Assembly (NCBI GenBank): GCA_018398585.1
Contig: JAGTTD010000030.1
Span: 81,660-145,659 of the forward strand
Direction: 5' to 3'
Length of the DNA: 64,000 nucleotides
DNA from: Simmondsia chinensis
Lineage: Eukaryota; Streptophyta; Magnoliopsida; Caryophyllales; Simmondsiaceae
In this document: positions 34,616 to 48,547 of the stretch, piece by piece
How the letters are laid out: each line of letters opens with the position of its first letter
Position numbering within the stretch: position 1 is the first letter of the stretch
Notes under the pieces: generated by a model
Databases searched by the model: none
Told to the model about the DNA's origin: nothing
The model's input: the letters and a program-made list of their open reading frames with translations, nothing else
Program-made: the position numbers and the translations under genes

Positions 34616-37600
34616 GTTAAGCCGGATGCCCCCAGCCGGCAAAGCTGGGAATGACAAAAATAACATATTAAAACTATGGAAAAAGAACTAAGTAACGTTA
34701 AGTCGGAAACCCCTAGCCGGCAAGACTGGGAAAGACAAAAACAACATATTAAAACTTAGGAAAAAGAACTAAGTAATGTCAAGCAGGAAGCCCCTAGTCG
34801 ACAAGGCTGGGACTGACAAAAATAAAATATTAAAACTAAGGAAAAAAAACTAAGTAACGTTAAGTAGGAAGCCCCCAGCCGGCGAGGCTGGGAAAGACAA
34901 AAACAACATATTTAAACTAAGGAAAAAGAACTAATTAACGCAAAACAAGAATCCCCCATCCCGTAAGGCTGGGAAAGACAGAAACTACATATTAAAACTA
35001 AGGAAAACGAACTAAGTACCGTTAAGCAGGAAGCCCATAGCTGGCAAGGCTGGGAATGATAAAAACAACATATTAAAACTAAGGAAAAAGAACTATGTAA
35101 CGTTAAGCAGGAAGCCCCCAGCTAGCGAGGCTGGGAAAGACAAAAACAACATATTAAAACTAAGGAAAAAGAGCTAAGTAATGGTAAGCAAGAAGCCCCC
35201 ATCCGACAAGGCTGGGAATGACAAAAACAACATATTAAAACTAAGGAAAAAGAACTAAGTGACGTTATGAAGGATGCCCCCAGCCGGCAAGGCTGGGAAT
35301 GACAAAAAAAACATATTAAAACTAAGGAAAAGGAACTAAGTAACGTTAAGTAGGAAACCCCTTGCCGGCAAGACCAGGAAAGACAAAAACAACATATTAA
35401 AACTTAGGAAAAAGGACTAAGTAATGATAAGCAAGAAGCCCCAAGCCGATAAGGCAGGGAAAGATAAAAACGACAAGTTAAAACTGAGGAAAAAGAACTA
35501 AGTAATGCTGAGCAAGAAGGCCCCAGCCGCCAAGGTTGGGAATGATAAAAACAACATATAAAAACTAAGGAAAAAGGACTAAGTAACGCTAATCAAGAAG
35601 CCCCCAGCCGGCAGGGCTGGGAAAGACAAAAACGACAAGTTAAAACTGAGGAAAAAGAACTAAGCAACGCTATGCAGGAAGCCCCCAGCAGGCAAGGCCG
35701 GGAAAGACAAAAAACAACATATGAAAACGAAGGAAAAAGGATTAAATAACGCTAAGCAAAGAGCCCCCAGCCGGCAAGGCTGGGAAATAGAAAAACAATA
35801 TATTAAAACTTAGGAAAAAGAACTAAGCCACGTTAAGCAGGAAGCCCCCAGTCGGCATGCCTGGGACTGACAAAAACCAAATAATAAAACTAAGGAAAAA
35901 GAAATAAGTAACGTAAAGCAGGAAGCCCCCAGCCGGCGAGGCTGGGAAAGACAAAAACAACATATTAAAACTAAGGAAAAAGAACTAATTAACGCTAAGC
36001 AAGAATCCCCCATCCGGAAAGGCTGGGAAAGACAGAAACTACATATTAAAACTAAGGAAAATGAACTAAGTAACGTTAAGCAGGAAGCCCGGAGCAGGCA
36101 AGGCTGGGAAAGACAAAAACAAAATATTAAAACTAAGGAAAAAGAAATAAGTAACGTTAAGTAGGAAGCCCCCAGCCGGCGAGGCTGGGAAAGACAAAAA
36201 CAACATATTAAAACTAAGGAAAAAGAACTAAGTAACACTAAAGAAGAAGTCTCTAGCCGGCAAGGCCGAGATTGACAAAAACAACATATTCAAACTAAGG
36301 AAAATGAACTAAGTAACGCTAAGCAAGAAGCCCCCAGCCGGCAAGGCTGGGAAAGACAAAAACTACATATTAAAACTAAGGAAAAAGAACTAAGTAACGT
36401 TATGCAGGAAGTCCCTCGACAGCAAGGGTGGGAAAGACAAAAGAAAAAACATATTAATACTAAGGAAAAAGAACTATGTAACGTTAAGCAAGAAGCCCCC
36501 AGCCGGCAAGGCTGGGAATGACAAAAACAACAAATTAAAACTAAGGAAAAAGAACTAAGTAACGCTAAGCAAGAAGCCCCAGCCGGCAAGGCTGGGAAAG
36601 ACAAAAACTACATATTAAAACTAAGGAAAAAGAACTAATTAACGCTAAGCAAGAATCCCCCATCCGGAAAGGCTGGGAAAGACAGAAACTACATATTAAA
36701 ACTAAGGAAAATGAGCTACGTAACGTTAAGCAGGAAGCCCGCTGCAGGCAAGGCTGGGAAAGACAAAAACAACGTATTAAAACAAAGGGAAAAGAACTAA
36801 GTAACGTTAAGCAGGAAGCCCCCAGCCAGCGAGGCTGGGAAAGACAAAAACAACATATTAAAAACTAAGGAAAAAGAACTAATAATGCTAAGCAAGAAGC
36901 CCCCATCCGGCACGGCTGAGAATGAAAAAAACTACATATTAAAACTAAGGAAAAAGAACTAAGTGACATTGAGCCGGATGCCCCCAGCCGGCAAAGCTGG
37001 GAATGACAAAAATAACATATTAAAACTATGGAAAAAGAACTAAGTAACGTTAAGTAGGAAACCCCTAGCCGGCAAGACTAGGAAAGACAAAAACAACATA
37101 TTAAAACTAAGGAAAAAGGACAAAGTAACGCTAATCAAGAATCCCCCATCCGGCAAGGCTGGGAAAGACAGAAACTACATATTAAAACTAAGGAAAAAGA
37201 ACTAAGTAACGTTAAGAAGGAATCCCCCGGCCGGCGTGGCTGGGAAAGACAAAAACAACATATTAAAACTGAGGAAAAAGAACTAAGTAACACAAATCAA
37301 GAATCCCCCATCCGGCAAGGCTGGGAAAGACAGAAACTACATATTAAAACTAAGGAAAAAGAACTAAGTAACGTTGAGCAGGAAGCCCACAGCCGGCAAG
37401 GCTAGGATAGAATAAGACAACATATTAAAACTAAGGAAAAAGAACTAAGTAAAGTTAAGAAGGAAGCCCCCAGCCAGCGAGGCCGGGAAAGACAAAAACA
37501 ACATATTAAAACTAAGGAAAAAGAACTAAGTAATGCTAAGCAAGAAGCCCCTATCCGGAAGGCTGGGAATGGCAAAAACAACATATTAAAACTAAGGAAA

Positions 37601-39390
37601 AAGAACTAAGTGACGTTAAGCAGGATGCCCCCAACTGGGAAGGCTGGGAATGACAAAAAAAAAACATATTAAAACTATGGAAAAAGAACTAAGTAACGTT
37701 AAGTAGGAAACCCCAAGCCGGCCTGACTGGGAAAGACTAAAACAACATATTAAAACTAAGGAAAAGGGACTAAGTAAGGATAAGCAAGAAGCCCCCAGCC
37801 GGCAAGGCTGGGAAAGACAAAAACGAGAAGTTAAAACTGAGGAAAAAGAACTAAGTAATGCTAAGCAAGAAGCCCCCAGCCGCCAAGGGTGGGAATGATA
37901 AAAACAACATATAAAAACTAAGGAAAAAGAACTAAGAAACGTTAAGCAGGAAGCCCCCAGTCGGCATGGCTGGGACTGAAAAAAACAACATATTGAAACT
38001 AAGGAAAAAGAACTAAGCAACGCTATGCAGGAAGCCCCCAGCAGGCAAGGCTGGGAATGACAAAAAACAACATATGAAAACAAATGAAAGAGAATTAAAT
38101 AACGCTAAACAAGAAGTCCCCAGCCGGCAAGGCTGGGAAAGACAAAAACAACATATTAAAACTTAGGAAAAAGAACTAGGTAACGTTAAGCAGGATGCCC
38201 CAGTCGGCAAGGCTGGGACTGACAAAAACAACATATTAAAACTATGGAAAAAGAACTAAGTAATGTTAAGTAGGAAGCCCCCAGCCGGCGAGGCTGGGAA
38301 AGACAAAAACAACATATTAAAACTAAGGAAAAAGAACTAAGTAACGCTGAGCAAGAATACCCATCTGGCAAGGCTGGGAAAGGTAAAAACTACATATTAA
38401 AACTAAGGAAAATGAACTAAGTAACGTTAAGCAGGAAGCCCCCAGCCGGCGAGGTTGGGAAAGACAAAAGCAACATATTAAAACTAAGGAAAAAGGACTA
38501 ATTAACGCTAACCAAGAATCACCCATCCGGCAAGGCTGGGAAAGACAGAAACTGCATATTAAAACTAAGAAAAAAGAACTAAGTAACGTTAAGTAGGAAG
38601 CCCCAAGCCAGCGAGGCTGGGAAAGATAAAAACAACATATTAAAACTAAGGAAAAAGAACTAAGTAATGCTATGCAAGAAGACCCCATTCGGCAAGGCTG
38701 GAAAGACAAAAACAACATACTAAAACTAAGGAAATGAACTAAGTGACGTTAAGCAGGATGCCCCCAGCCGGCGAGGCTGGGAATGACAAAAATAACATAT
38801 TAAAACTAAGGAAAAAGGACTAACAAACACTAAGCAAGAAGCCCCCTGCCAGCATAGCTGGGATAGAAAAAAACAACATATTAAAACTAATGAAAAAGAA
38901 CTAAGTAACCCTAAGCAAGAAGCCCCCTTCCGGCAGGGCTGGGAAAGACAAAAACAACATATTAAAACTATGAAAAGTGAACAAAGTAATGTTAAGCAGG
39001 ATGCCCCCAGCCGGCAAGGCTGGGAAAGACAAAAACAGCATATTAAAACTAAGGAAAAAGAACTAAGTAACGTTAAGTGGGAAGCCCCCAACCAGCGAGG
39101 CTGGGAAAGACAAAATCAACACAATGAAACTAAGGAAAAAGAACTAAGTAATGCTAACAAAGAAGCCCCCATCTGGCAAGGCTGGGAATGACAAAAACAA
39201 CATACTAAAACTAAGAAAAAAAAAAACTAAGTAATGCTAAGAAAGAAGCCCCCAGCCGGCAAGGCTGGGAAAGACAAAAACAACATATAAAAACTAAGGA
39301 AAAAGAACTTAGTAATGTTAAGCAGGAAGCCCCCAACCAGCGAGACTGGGAAAGACAAAATCAACATATTAAGACTAAGGAAAAAGAACT

Positions 39391-41000
39391 AACTAATGCT
39401 AAGAAAGAAGCCCCCATCCGGCAAGGCTGGGAATGACAAAATCAACATATTAAAACTAAGGAAAAAGAACTAAGTAATGCTAAGAAAGAAGCCCCCATCC
39501 GGCAAGGCTGGGAATGACAAAAACAACATATTAAAACTAAGGAAAAAGAACTAAGTAATGCTAATCAAGAAGCCCCCAGCCGCCAAGGCTGGGAATGATA
39601 AAAACAACATATAAAAACTAAGGAAAAAGTACTAAGAAACGTTAAGCCGGAAGCCCCCAGCCGGCATGGCTGGGAATGAAAAAAACAACATATTAAAACT
39701 AAGGAAAAAGAACTAAGCAACGCTACGCAGGAAGCCCCCAGCCGGCAAGGCTGGGAAAGGCAAAAACAACTTATTAAAACAAAGGAATATGAACTAAGTA
39801 ACGTTAAGAGGTAAGCCCCCAGCCGGCAAGGCTGGGAAAGACAAAAACAATAAAATAAAACTAAGGAAAAAGAATTATGTAATGCTTAGCAGGATGCCCC
39901 CAGCCGGCGAGGCTGGGAATGACAAAAATAACATATTAAAACTAAAAAAAAAGGACTAAGTAACGCTAAGCAAGAAGCCCCCTGCCGGCGAAGCTGGGAA
40001 GGACAAAAACAACATATTAAGACTAAGGAAAAAGAACTAACTAATGCTAAGAAAGAAGCCCCCATCCGGCAAGGCTGGGAATGACAAAATCAACATATTA
40101 AAACTATGGAAAAAGAAATAAGTAATGCTAAGAAAGAAGCCCCCATCCGGCAAGGCTGGGAATGACCAAAACAACATATTAAAACTAAGGAAAAAGAACT
40201 AAGTAATGCTAATCAAGAAGCCCCCAGCCGCCAAGGCTGGGAATGATAAAAACAACATATAAAAACTAAGGAAAAAGTACTAAGAAACGTTAAGCCGGAA
40301 GCCCCCAGCCGGCATGGCTGGGAATGAAAAAAACAACATATTAAAACTAAGGAAAAAGAACTAAGCAACGCTACACAGGAAGCCCCCAGCCGGCAAGGCT
40401 GGGAAAGGCAAAAACAACTTATTAAAACAAAGGAATATGAACTAAGTAACGTTAAGAGGTAAGCCCCCAGCCGGCGAGGCTGGGAAAGACAAAAACAATA
40501 TAATAAAACTAAGGAAAAAGAATTATGTAATGCTTAGCAGGATGCCCCCAGCCGGCGAGGCTGGGAATGACAAAAATAACATATTAAAACTAAAAAAAAG
40601 GACTAAGTAACGCTAAGCAAGAAGCCCCCTGCCGGCGAAGCTGGGAAAGACAAAAACAACATATTAAGACTAAGGAAAAAGAACTAACTAATGCTAAGAA
40701 AGAAGCCCCCATCCGGCAAGGCTGGGAATGACAAAATCAACATATTAAAACTATGGAAAAAGAAATAAGTAATGCTAAGAAAGAAGCCCCCATCCGGCAA
40801 GGCTGGGAATGACCAAAACAACATATTAAAACTAAGGAAAAAGAACTAAGTAATGCTAAGCAAGAAGCCCCCAGCCGCTAAGGCTGGGAATGATAAAAAC
40901 AACATATAAAAACTAAGGAAAAAGTACTAAGAAACGTTAAGCCGGAAGCCCCCAGCCGGCATGGCTGGGAATGAAAAAAATAACACATTAAAACTATGGA
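39391..41000. repeat. 647-bp higher-order repeat, about 2.5 copies
   Basis: The monomer series beginning AACTAATGCTAAGAAAGAAG recurs at 39391, 40039 and 40686 (648 and 647 bp). Copies share rare variants such as AAACGTTAAGCCGGAAGCCC and a single A-run difference. The third copy is truncated near 41000. Confidence 0.87.
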
Positions 41001-44000
41001 AAAGGAACTAAGCAACGCTACGCAGGAAGCCTCCAGCAGGCAAGGCTGGGAATGACAAAAAACAACATATGAAAACGAAAGAAAAAGAATTAAATAACGC
41101 TGAGCAAAAAGCCCCCAACAGGCAAGGCTGGGAAAGACAAAAACAACATATTAAAACATAGAAAAAAGAACTAAGTAACATTGAGCAGGAAGCCCCCAGT
41201 CGGCAAGGCTGGGACTGACAAAATCAACATATTAAAACCGAGGTAAAGAACTAAGTAACATTAAGCAGGAAGCCCCCAGCCGGCGAGGCTGGGAAAGACA
41301 AAAACAACATATTAAAACTAACGAAAAAGAACTAAGTAACTTTAAGCAGGAAGCCCCCAGCCGGCGAGGCTGGGAAAGACAAAAACAACATATTAAAACT
41401 AAGGAAAAAGAACTAAGTAAAGCTAAGCAAGAATCCCCCATCCGTCAGGGCTGGGAAAGACAAAAACTATATATTAAAACTAAGGAGAATGAACTAAGTA
41501 ATGTTAAGCAGGAAGCCCCCAGCCGGCAAGGCTGGGAAAGGCAAAAACAACTTATTAAAACTAAGGAAAAAGAATTATGTAACGTTAAGCACTAAGCTCC
41601 CTGCCGGCAACGCTGGAATAACAAAACAACATATTAAAACAAAAGAATATGAACTAAGTAACGTTAAGAGGTAAGCCCCCAGCCGGCAAGGCTGGGAAAG
41701 ACAAAAACAATATAATAAAACTAAGGAAAAAGAATTACGTAACGCTTAGCAGGATGCCCCCAGCCGGCGAGGCTGGGAATGACAAAAATAACATATTAAA
41801 ACTAAAAAAAAAGGACTAAGTAACGCTAAGCAAGAAGCCCCCTGCCGGCGAAGCTGGGAAAGACAAAAACAACATATTAAAACTAAGGAAAAAGAACTAA
41901 GTAACCTTAAGCAGGAAGCCCCCAGCCGCCATGGTCGGGAAAGATAAAAACAACATATAAAACTAAGGAAAAAGAACTAAGTAACATTATGCGAGAAGCC
42001 CCACGCCGGCAAGGCTGGGAAAGACAAAAAAAAACAAATTAAAACTAAGGAAAAAGAACTAAGTAACGTTAAGATAGGATGCCCCCAGCCGGCAAGGCTG
42101 GGAAAGACAAAAAAAAAACATATTAAAACTAAGGTAAAAGAACTACGTAACGTTAAGCAGGAAGCCCCCAGCCGGCAAGGCTGGGAAAGTAAAAAACGAC
42201 ATATTAAAACGAAGGAAAAAGAACTAAGTAACGTTAAGTAGGAAGCCCCAAGCCGGCAAGGCCGGGAAAGATAAAATTAAAATATTAAAAGGAAGGAAAA
42301 AGAACTTAGTAACGTTAAGTAGGAAGCCCCCAGCCGGCAAGGCTGGGAACGACAAAAACAACATTTTAAAAGTAAGGAAAAAGAACAAAGTAACGTTAAG
42401 TAGGAGGCCCACAGCTAGTGAGGCTGGGAAAGACAAAAACAACATATTAAAACTAAGGAAAAAGATCTAAGTAATGCTAAGCAAGAAGCCTCCATCCGGC
42501 AGGGCTGGGAAAGACAAAAACAACATATTAAAACAATGAAAAATGAACAAAGTAACGTTAAGTAGTATGCCCCCAGCCGGCAAGGCTGGGAAAGACAAAA
42601 ACAGCATATTAAAACTATGGAAAAAGGACTAAGCAACGCTAAGGAAAAAGCCCCCAACCGGCAAGGTTGGGAAAGACAAAAACAACATATTAAAACTAAG
42701 GAAAAGGACTAAGTAACGCTAAGCAAGAAGCCCCCAGCTGGCAAGGCTGTGAAAGACAAAAACAACTTATTAAAACTTAGGAAAAGAACTATGTAACGTT
42801 AAGCAGGATGCCCCCAGCCGGGAAGGCTGGGAATGACAAAAAAAACATATTAAAACTATGGAAAAAGGACTAAGCAACGTTAAGTAGGAAACCCCTAGCC
42901 GGCATGACTGGGAAAGACTAAAACAACATATTAAAACTAAGGAAAAAGGGCTAAGAAATGATAAGCAAGAAGCCCCCAGCCGACAAGGCTGGGAAAGGCA
43001 AAAACTACAAGTTAATACAGAGGAAAAAGAACTAAGTAATGCTAAGCAAGAAGGCCCCAGCCGCCAAGGGTGGGAATGATAAAAACAACATATAAAAACT
43101 AAGGAAAAAGAACTAAGAAACGTTAAGCAGGAAGCCCCCAGCCGGCATGGCTGGGATTGAAAAAAACAACATATTAAAACTAAGGAAAAAGAACTAAGCA
43201 ACGCTATGCAGGAAGCCCCCAACAAGTAAGGCAGGGAATGACAAAAAAAAACATATGAAAACAAAGGAAAAAGAATTAAATAACGCTAAACAAAAAGTCC
43301 CCAGCCGGCAAGGAAGGGAAAGACAAAAACAACATATTAAAACTTAGGAAAAAGAACTAAGTACGTTAAGGAGGAAGTCCCAGTCGGCAAGGCGGGGACT
43401 GACAAAAACAACATATTAAAACTAAGGAAAAAGAACTAAGTAACGTTAAGCAGGAAGTCCCCAGCCAGCGAGGCTGGGAAAGACAAAAACAACATATTAA
43501 AACTAAGCAAAAAGAACTAAGTAACGCCAAGCAAGAATCCCCCATCCGGCAAGGCTGGGAAAGACAGAAACTGCATATTAAAACTAAGGAAAAAGAACTA
43601 AGTAACATTAAGCAGGAAGCCCCCGGCCAACGAGGCTGGGAAAGATCAAAGCAACATATTAAAACAAAGGAAAAAGAACTAAGCAATGGTAAGCAAGAAG
43701 ACCCCATCTGGCAAGGCTGGGAAAGACAAAAACAACATACTAAAACTATGGAAAAAGAACTAAGTGACGTTAAGCAGGACGCCCCCAGCCGGCGAGGCTG
43801 GGAATGACAAAAATAACATATTAAAACTAAGGAAAAAGGACTAACTAATGCCAAGCAAGAAGCCCCCAGCCAGCGAAGCTGGGAACGACAAAAACAACAT
43901 ATTAAAACTAAGAAAAAGAACTAAGTTACGCTAAGCAAGAATCCCCCATCTGGCAAGGCTGGGAAAGACAGAAACTACATATTAAAATTTAGGAAAAGAA

Positions 44001-47000
44001 ACTAAGTAACGTTCAGTAGGAAGCCCCCAGCCGGCAAGGCTGGGAAAGACAAAAACAACATATTAAAACTAAGGAAAAAGAACTAAGTAACATTAAGCAG
44101 GAAGCACCAAACCAACGAGACTGGGAAAGACAAAATCAACATATTAAAACTAAGGAAAAAGAACTAAGTAATGCTAAGAAAGAAGCCCCCATCCGGCAAG
44201 GCTGGGAATGACAAAAACAACATATTAAAACAACGGAAAAAGAACTAAGTAATGCTAAGAAAGAAGCCCCCAGCCGGCAAGGCTGGGAAAGACAAAAACA
44301 ACATATTAAAACTAAGGAAAAAGAACTATGTAACGTTAAGTAGGAAGCCCCCATCCGGCAAGGCTGGGAATGACAAAATCAAAATATTAAAACTAAGGAA
44401 AAAGAACTAAGTAATGCCAAGAAAGAAGCCCCCATCCGGCAAGGCTGGGAATGACAAAAACAACGTATTAAAAATAAGGAAAAAGAACTAAGTAATGTTA
44501 AGCAAGAAGCCCCCCGCCTCCAAGGCTGGGAATGATAAAAACAACATATAAAAACTAAGGAACAAGTACTAAGAAACGTTAAGACGGAAGCCCCCAGCCG
44601 GCATGGCTGGGAATGAAAAAAATAACATATTAAAACAAAGGAAAAAGAACTAAGCAACGCTACGCAGGAAGCCCCCAGCAGGCAAGGCTGGAAATGACAA
44701 AAAACAACATATGAAAACGAAAGAAAAAGAATTAAATAACACTGAGCAAAAAGCCCCCAACAGGCAAGGCTTGGAAAGACAAAAACAACATATTAAAACA
44801 TAGAAAAAAGAACTAAGTAATGTTAAGCAGGATGCCCCCAGTCGGCAAGGCTGGGACTGACAAAATCAACATATTAAAACTAAGGAAAAAGAACTAAGTA
44901 ATGTTAAGCAGGAAGCCCCCAGCCGGCGAGGCTGGGAAAGAAAAAAACAATATATTAAAACTAAGGAAAAAGAACTAAGTAACGCTAAGCAAGAATCCCC
45001 CATTCGGCACGGCTGGGAAAGACAAAAACTAGATATTAAAACTAAGGAGAATGAACTAAGTAACATTAAGCAGGAAGCCCCCAGCCGGCAAGGCTGGGAA
45101 AGACAAAAACAACTTATTAAAACTAAGGAAAAAGAACTATGTAACGTTAAGCACCAAGCACCCTGCCGGCAACGCTGGAATAACAAAACAACATATTAAA
45201 ACAAATGAAAAAGAACTAAGTAACGCTAAGCAGGAAGCCCCCTGCCGGCAAGGCTGGGAACGACTAAAACAATATATTAAAACAAAGAAAAAGAATTACG
45301 TAACGCTAGTAGGATGCCCCCAGCCAGCAAGGCTGGGAATGACAAAAATAACATATTAAAACTAAGAAAAAAGGACTAAGTAACTCTAAGCAAGAAGTCC
45401 CCAGCCGGCGAAGCTGGGAAAGACAAAAATAACATATGAAAACTAAGGAAAAAGAACTAAGTAACGCTAAGCAAGAAGCCCCCAGACGCCATGGTTGGGA
45501 AAGATAAAAACAACATACAAAAACTAAGGAAAAGGAACTAAGTAACATTATGCGAGAACGGCCCCGCCGGCAAGGCCGGGAAAGACAAAAACAACATATT
45601 AAAACTAAGGAAAAAGAACTAAGTAACGTTAAGCAGGAAGCCCCCAACCAGCGAGACTGGGAAAGACAAAATCAACATATTAAAACTATGGAAAAAGAAC
45701 TAAGTAATGCTAAGATAGAAGCCCCCATCAGGCAAGGCTGGGAATGACAAAAACAACATATTAAAACAACGAAAAAAGAACTAAGTAATGCTAAGAAAGA
45801 AGCCCCCAGCTGGCAATGCTGGGAAAGACCAAAACAACATATTAAAACTAAGGAAAAAGAACTAAGTAACGTTAAGCATGAAGCCCCCAACCAGCGAGAC
45901 TCGGAAAGATAAAATCAACATATTAAAACTAAGAAAAAAGAACTAAGTATTGCTAAGAAAGAAGCCCCCATCCGGCAAGGCTGGGAATGACAAAATCAAC
46001 ATATTAAAACTAAGGAAAAAGAACTAAGTAATGCTAAGAAAGAAGCCCCCATCCGGCAAGGCTGGGAATGACAAAAACAACATATTAAAACTAAAGAAAA
46101 AGACCTAAGTAATGCTAAGCAAGAAGCCCCCAGCCGCCAAGGCTGGGAATGATAAAAACAACATATAAAAACTTAGGAAAAAGTACTAAGAAACGTTAAG
46201 CCAGAAGCCCCCAGCCGGCATGGCTGGGAATGAAAAAAACAACATATTAAAACAAAGGAAAAAGAACTAAGCAACGCTACGTAGGAAGCCCCCAGCAGGC
46301 AAGGCTGGGAATGACAAAAAACAACATATGAAAACGAAAGAAAAAGAATTAAATAACACTGAGCAAAAAGCCCCCAACAGGCAAGGCTTGGAAAGACAAA
46401 AACAACATATTAAAACATAGAAAAAAGAACTAAGTAACGTTAAGAAGGATGCCCCCAGTCGGCAAGGCTAGGACTGACAAAATCAACATATTAAAACTAA
46501 GGAAAAAGAACTGAGTAATGTTAAGCAGGAAGCCCCCAGCCGGCAGGGCTGGGAAACACAAAAACTACATATTAAAACTAAGGAGAATGAACTAAGTAAC
46601 GTTAAGCAGGAAGCCTCCAGCCGGCAAGGCTGGGAAAGAGAAAAACAACTTATTAAAACTAAGGAAAAAGAACTATGTAACGATAAGCACCAAGCACCCT
46701 GCCGGCAACGCTGGAATAACAAAACAACATATTAAAACAAAGGAAAATGAACTAAGTAACGTTAAGCAGGAAGCCCCCAGCCGGCAAGGCTGGGAAAGAC
46801 AAAAACAATATATTAAAACTAAGAAAAAGAATTACGTAACGCTTAGTAGGATGCCCCCAGCCGGCAAGGCTGGGAATGACAAAAATAACATATCAAAACT
46901 AAGGAAAAAGGACTAAGTAACGCTAAGTAAGAAGTCCCCAGCCGGCGAAGCTGGGAAAGACAAAAACAACATATTAAAACTAAGAAAAAAGAACTAATTA

Positions 47001-48547
47001 ACGCTAAGCAAGAATCCCCCATCCGGAAAGGCTGGGAGAGACAGAAACTACATATTAAAACTAAGGAAAATGAACTAAGTAACGTTAAGCAGGAAGCCCG
47101 CTGCAGGCAAGGCTGGGAAAGACAAAAACAACATATTAAAAGTAAGGAAAAAGAACTAAGTAACGTTAAGCTGGAAGCCCCCAGCCAGCGAGGCTGGGAA
47201 AGACAAAAACAACATATTAAAAACTAAGGAAAAAGAACTAATAATGCTAAGCAAGAAGCCCCCATCCGGCAAGGTTGAGAATGAAAAAAACTACATATTA
47301 AAACTAAGGAAAAAGAACTAAGGGACGTTAAGCCGGATGCCCCTAGCCGGCAAAGCTGGGAATGACAAAAATAATATATCAAAACTATGGAGAAAGAACT
47401 AAGTAACGTTAAATACGAAACCCCTAGCCGGCAAGACTGGGAAAGACAAAAACAACATATTAAAACTAAGGAAAAAGGACTAAGTAGCGCTAATCAAGAA
47501 GCCCCCAGCTGGCAATGCTGAGAAAGTCAAAAACGACAAGTTAAAACTAAGGAAAAAGAACTAAGCAATTGTAAGCAAGATGCCCCTAGCCGCCAAGGCT
47601 GGGAATGATAAAAACGACATATAAAAGCTAAGGAAAAAAAACTAAGTAACGTTAAGCAGGAAGTCCCCAACCGGCAAGGCTGGGAATGAAAAAAACAACA
47701 TATTGAAAGTAAGGAAATAGAACTAAGTAACGTTAAGAAGGAATCCCCCAGCCGGCGTGGCTGGGAAAGAAAAAAACAACATATTAAAACTGAGGAAAAA
47801 GAACTAAGTAACACAATTCAAGAATCCCCCATCCGGCAAGGCTGGGAAAGACAGAAACTACATATTAAAACTAAGGAAAAAGAACTAAGTAACGTTGAGC
47901 AGGAAGCCCACAGCCGGCAAGGCTGGGAAAGAATAAGACAACATATTAAAACTAAGGAAAGAGAACTAAGTAAAGTTAAGAAGGAAGCCCCCAGCCAGCG
48001 AGGCCGGGAAAGACAAAAACAACATATTAAAACTAAGGAAAAAGAACTAAGTAATGCTAAGCAAGAAGCCCCTATCCGGAAGGCTGGGAATGACAAAAAC
48101 AACATATTAAAACTAATGAAAAAGAACTAAGTGACGTTAAGCAGGATGCCCACAACTGGGAAGGCTGGGAATGACAAAACAAAACATATTAAAACTATGG
48201 AAAAAGAACCAAGTAACTTTAAGTAGGAAACCCCTAGCCGGCATGACTGGGAAAGACTAAAACAACATATTAAAACTAAGGAAAAAGGACTAAGTAAGGA
48301 TAAGCAAGAAGCCCCCAGCCGGCAAGGCTGGGAAAGACAAAAACGAGAAGTTAAAAATGAGGAAAAAGAACTAAGTAATGCTAAGCAAGAAGCCCCTAGC
48401 CGCCAAGGGTGGGAATGATAAAAACAACATATAAAAACTAAGGAAAAAGAACTAAGAACCGTTGAGCAGGAAGCCCCCAGCCGGCATGGCTGGGATTGAA
48501 AAAAACGACATATTGAAACTAAGGAAAAAGAACTAAGCAACGCTATG

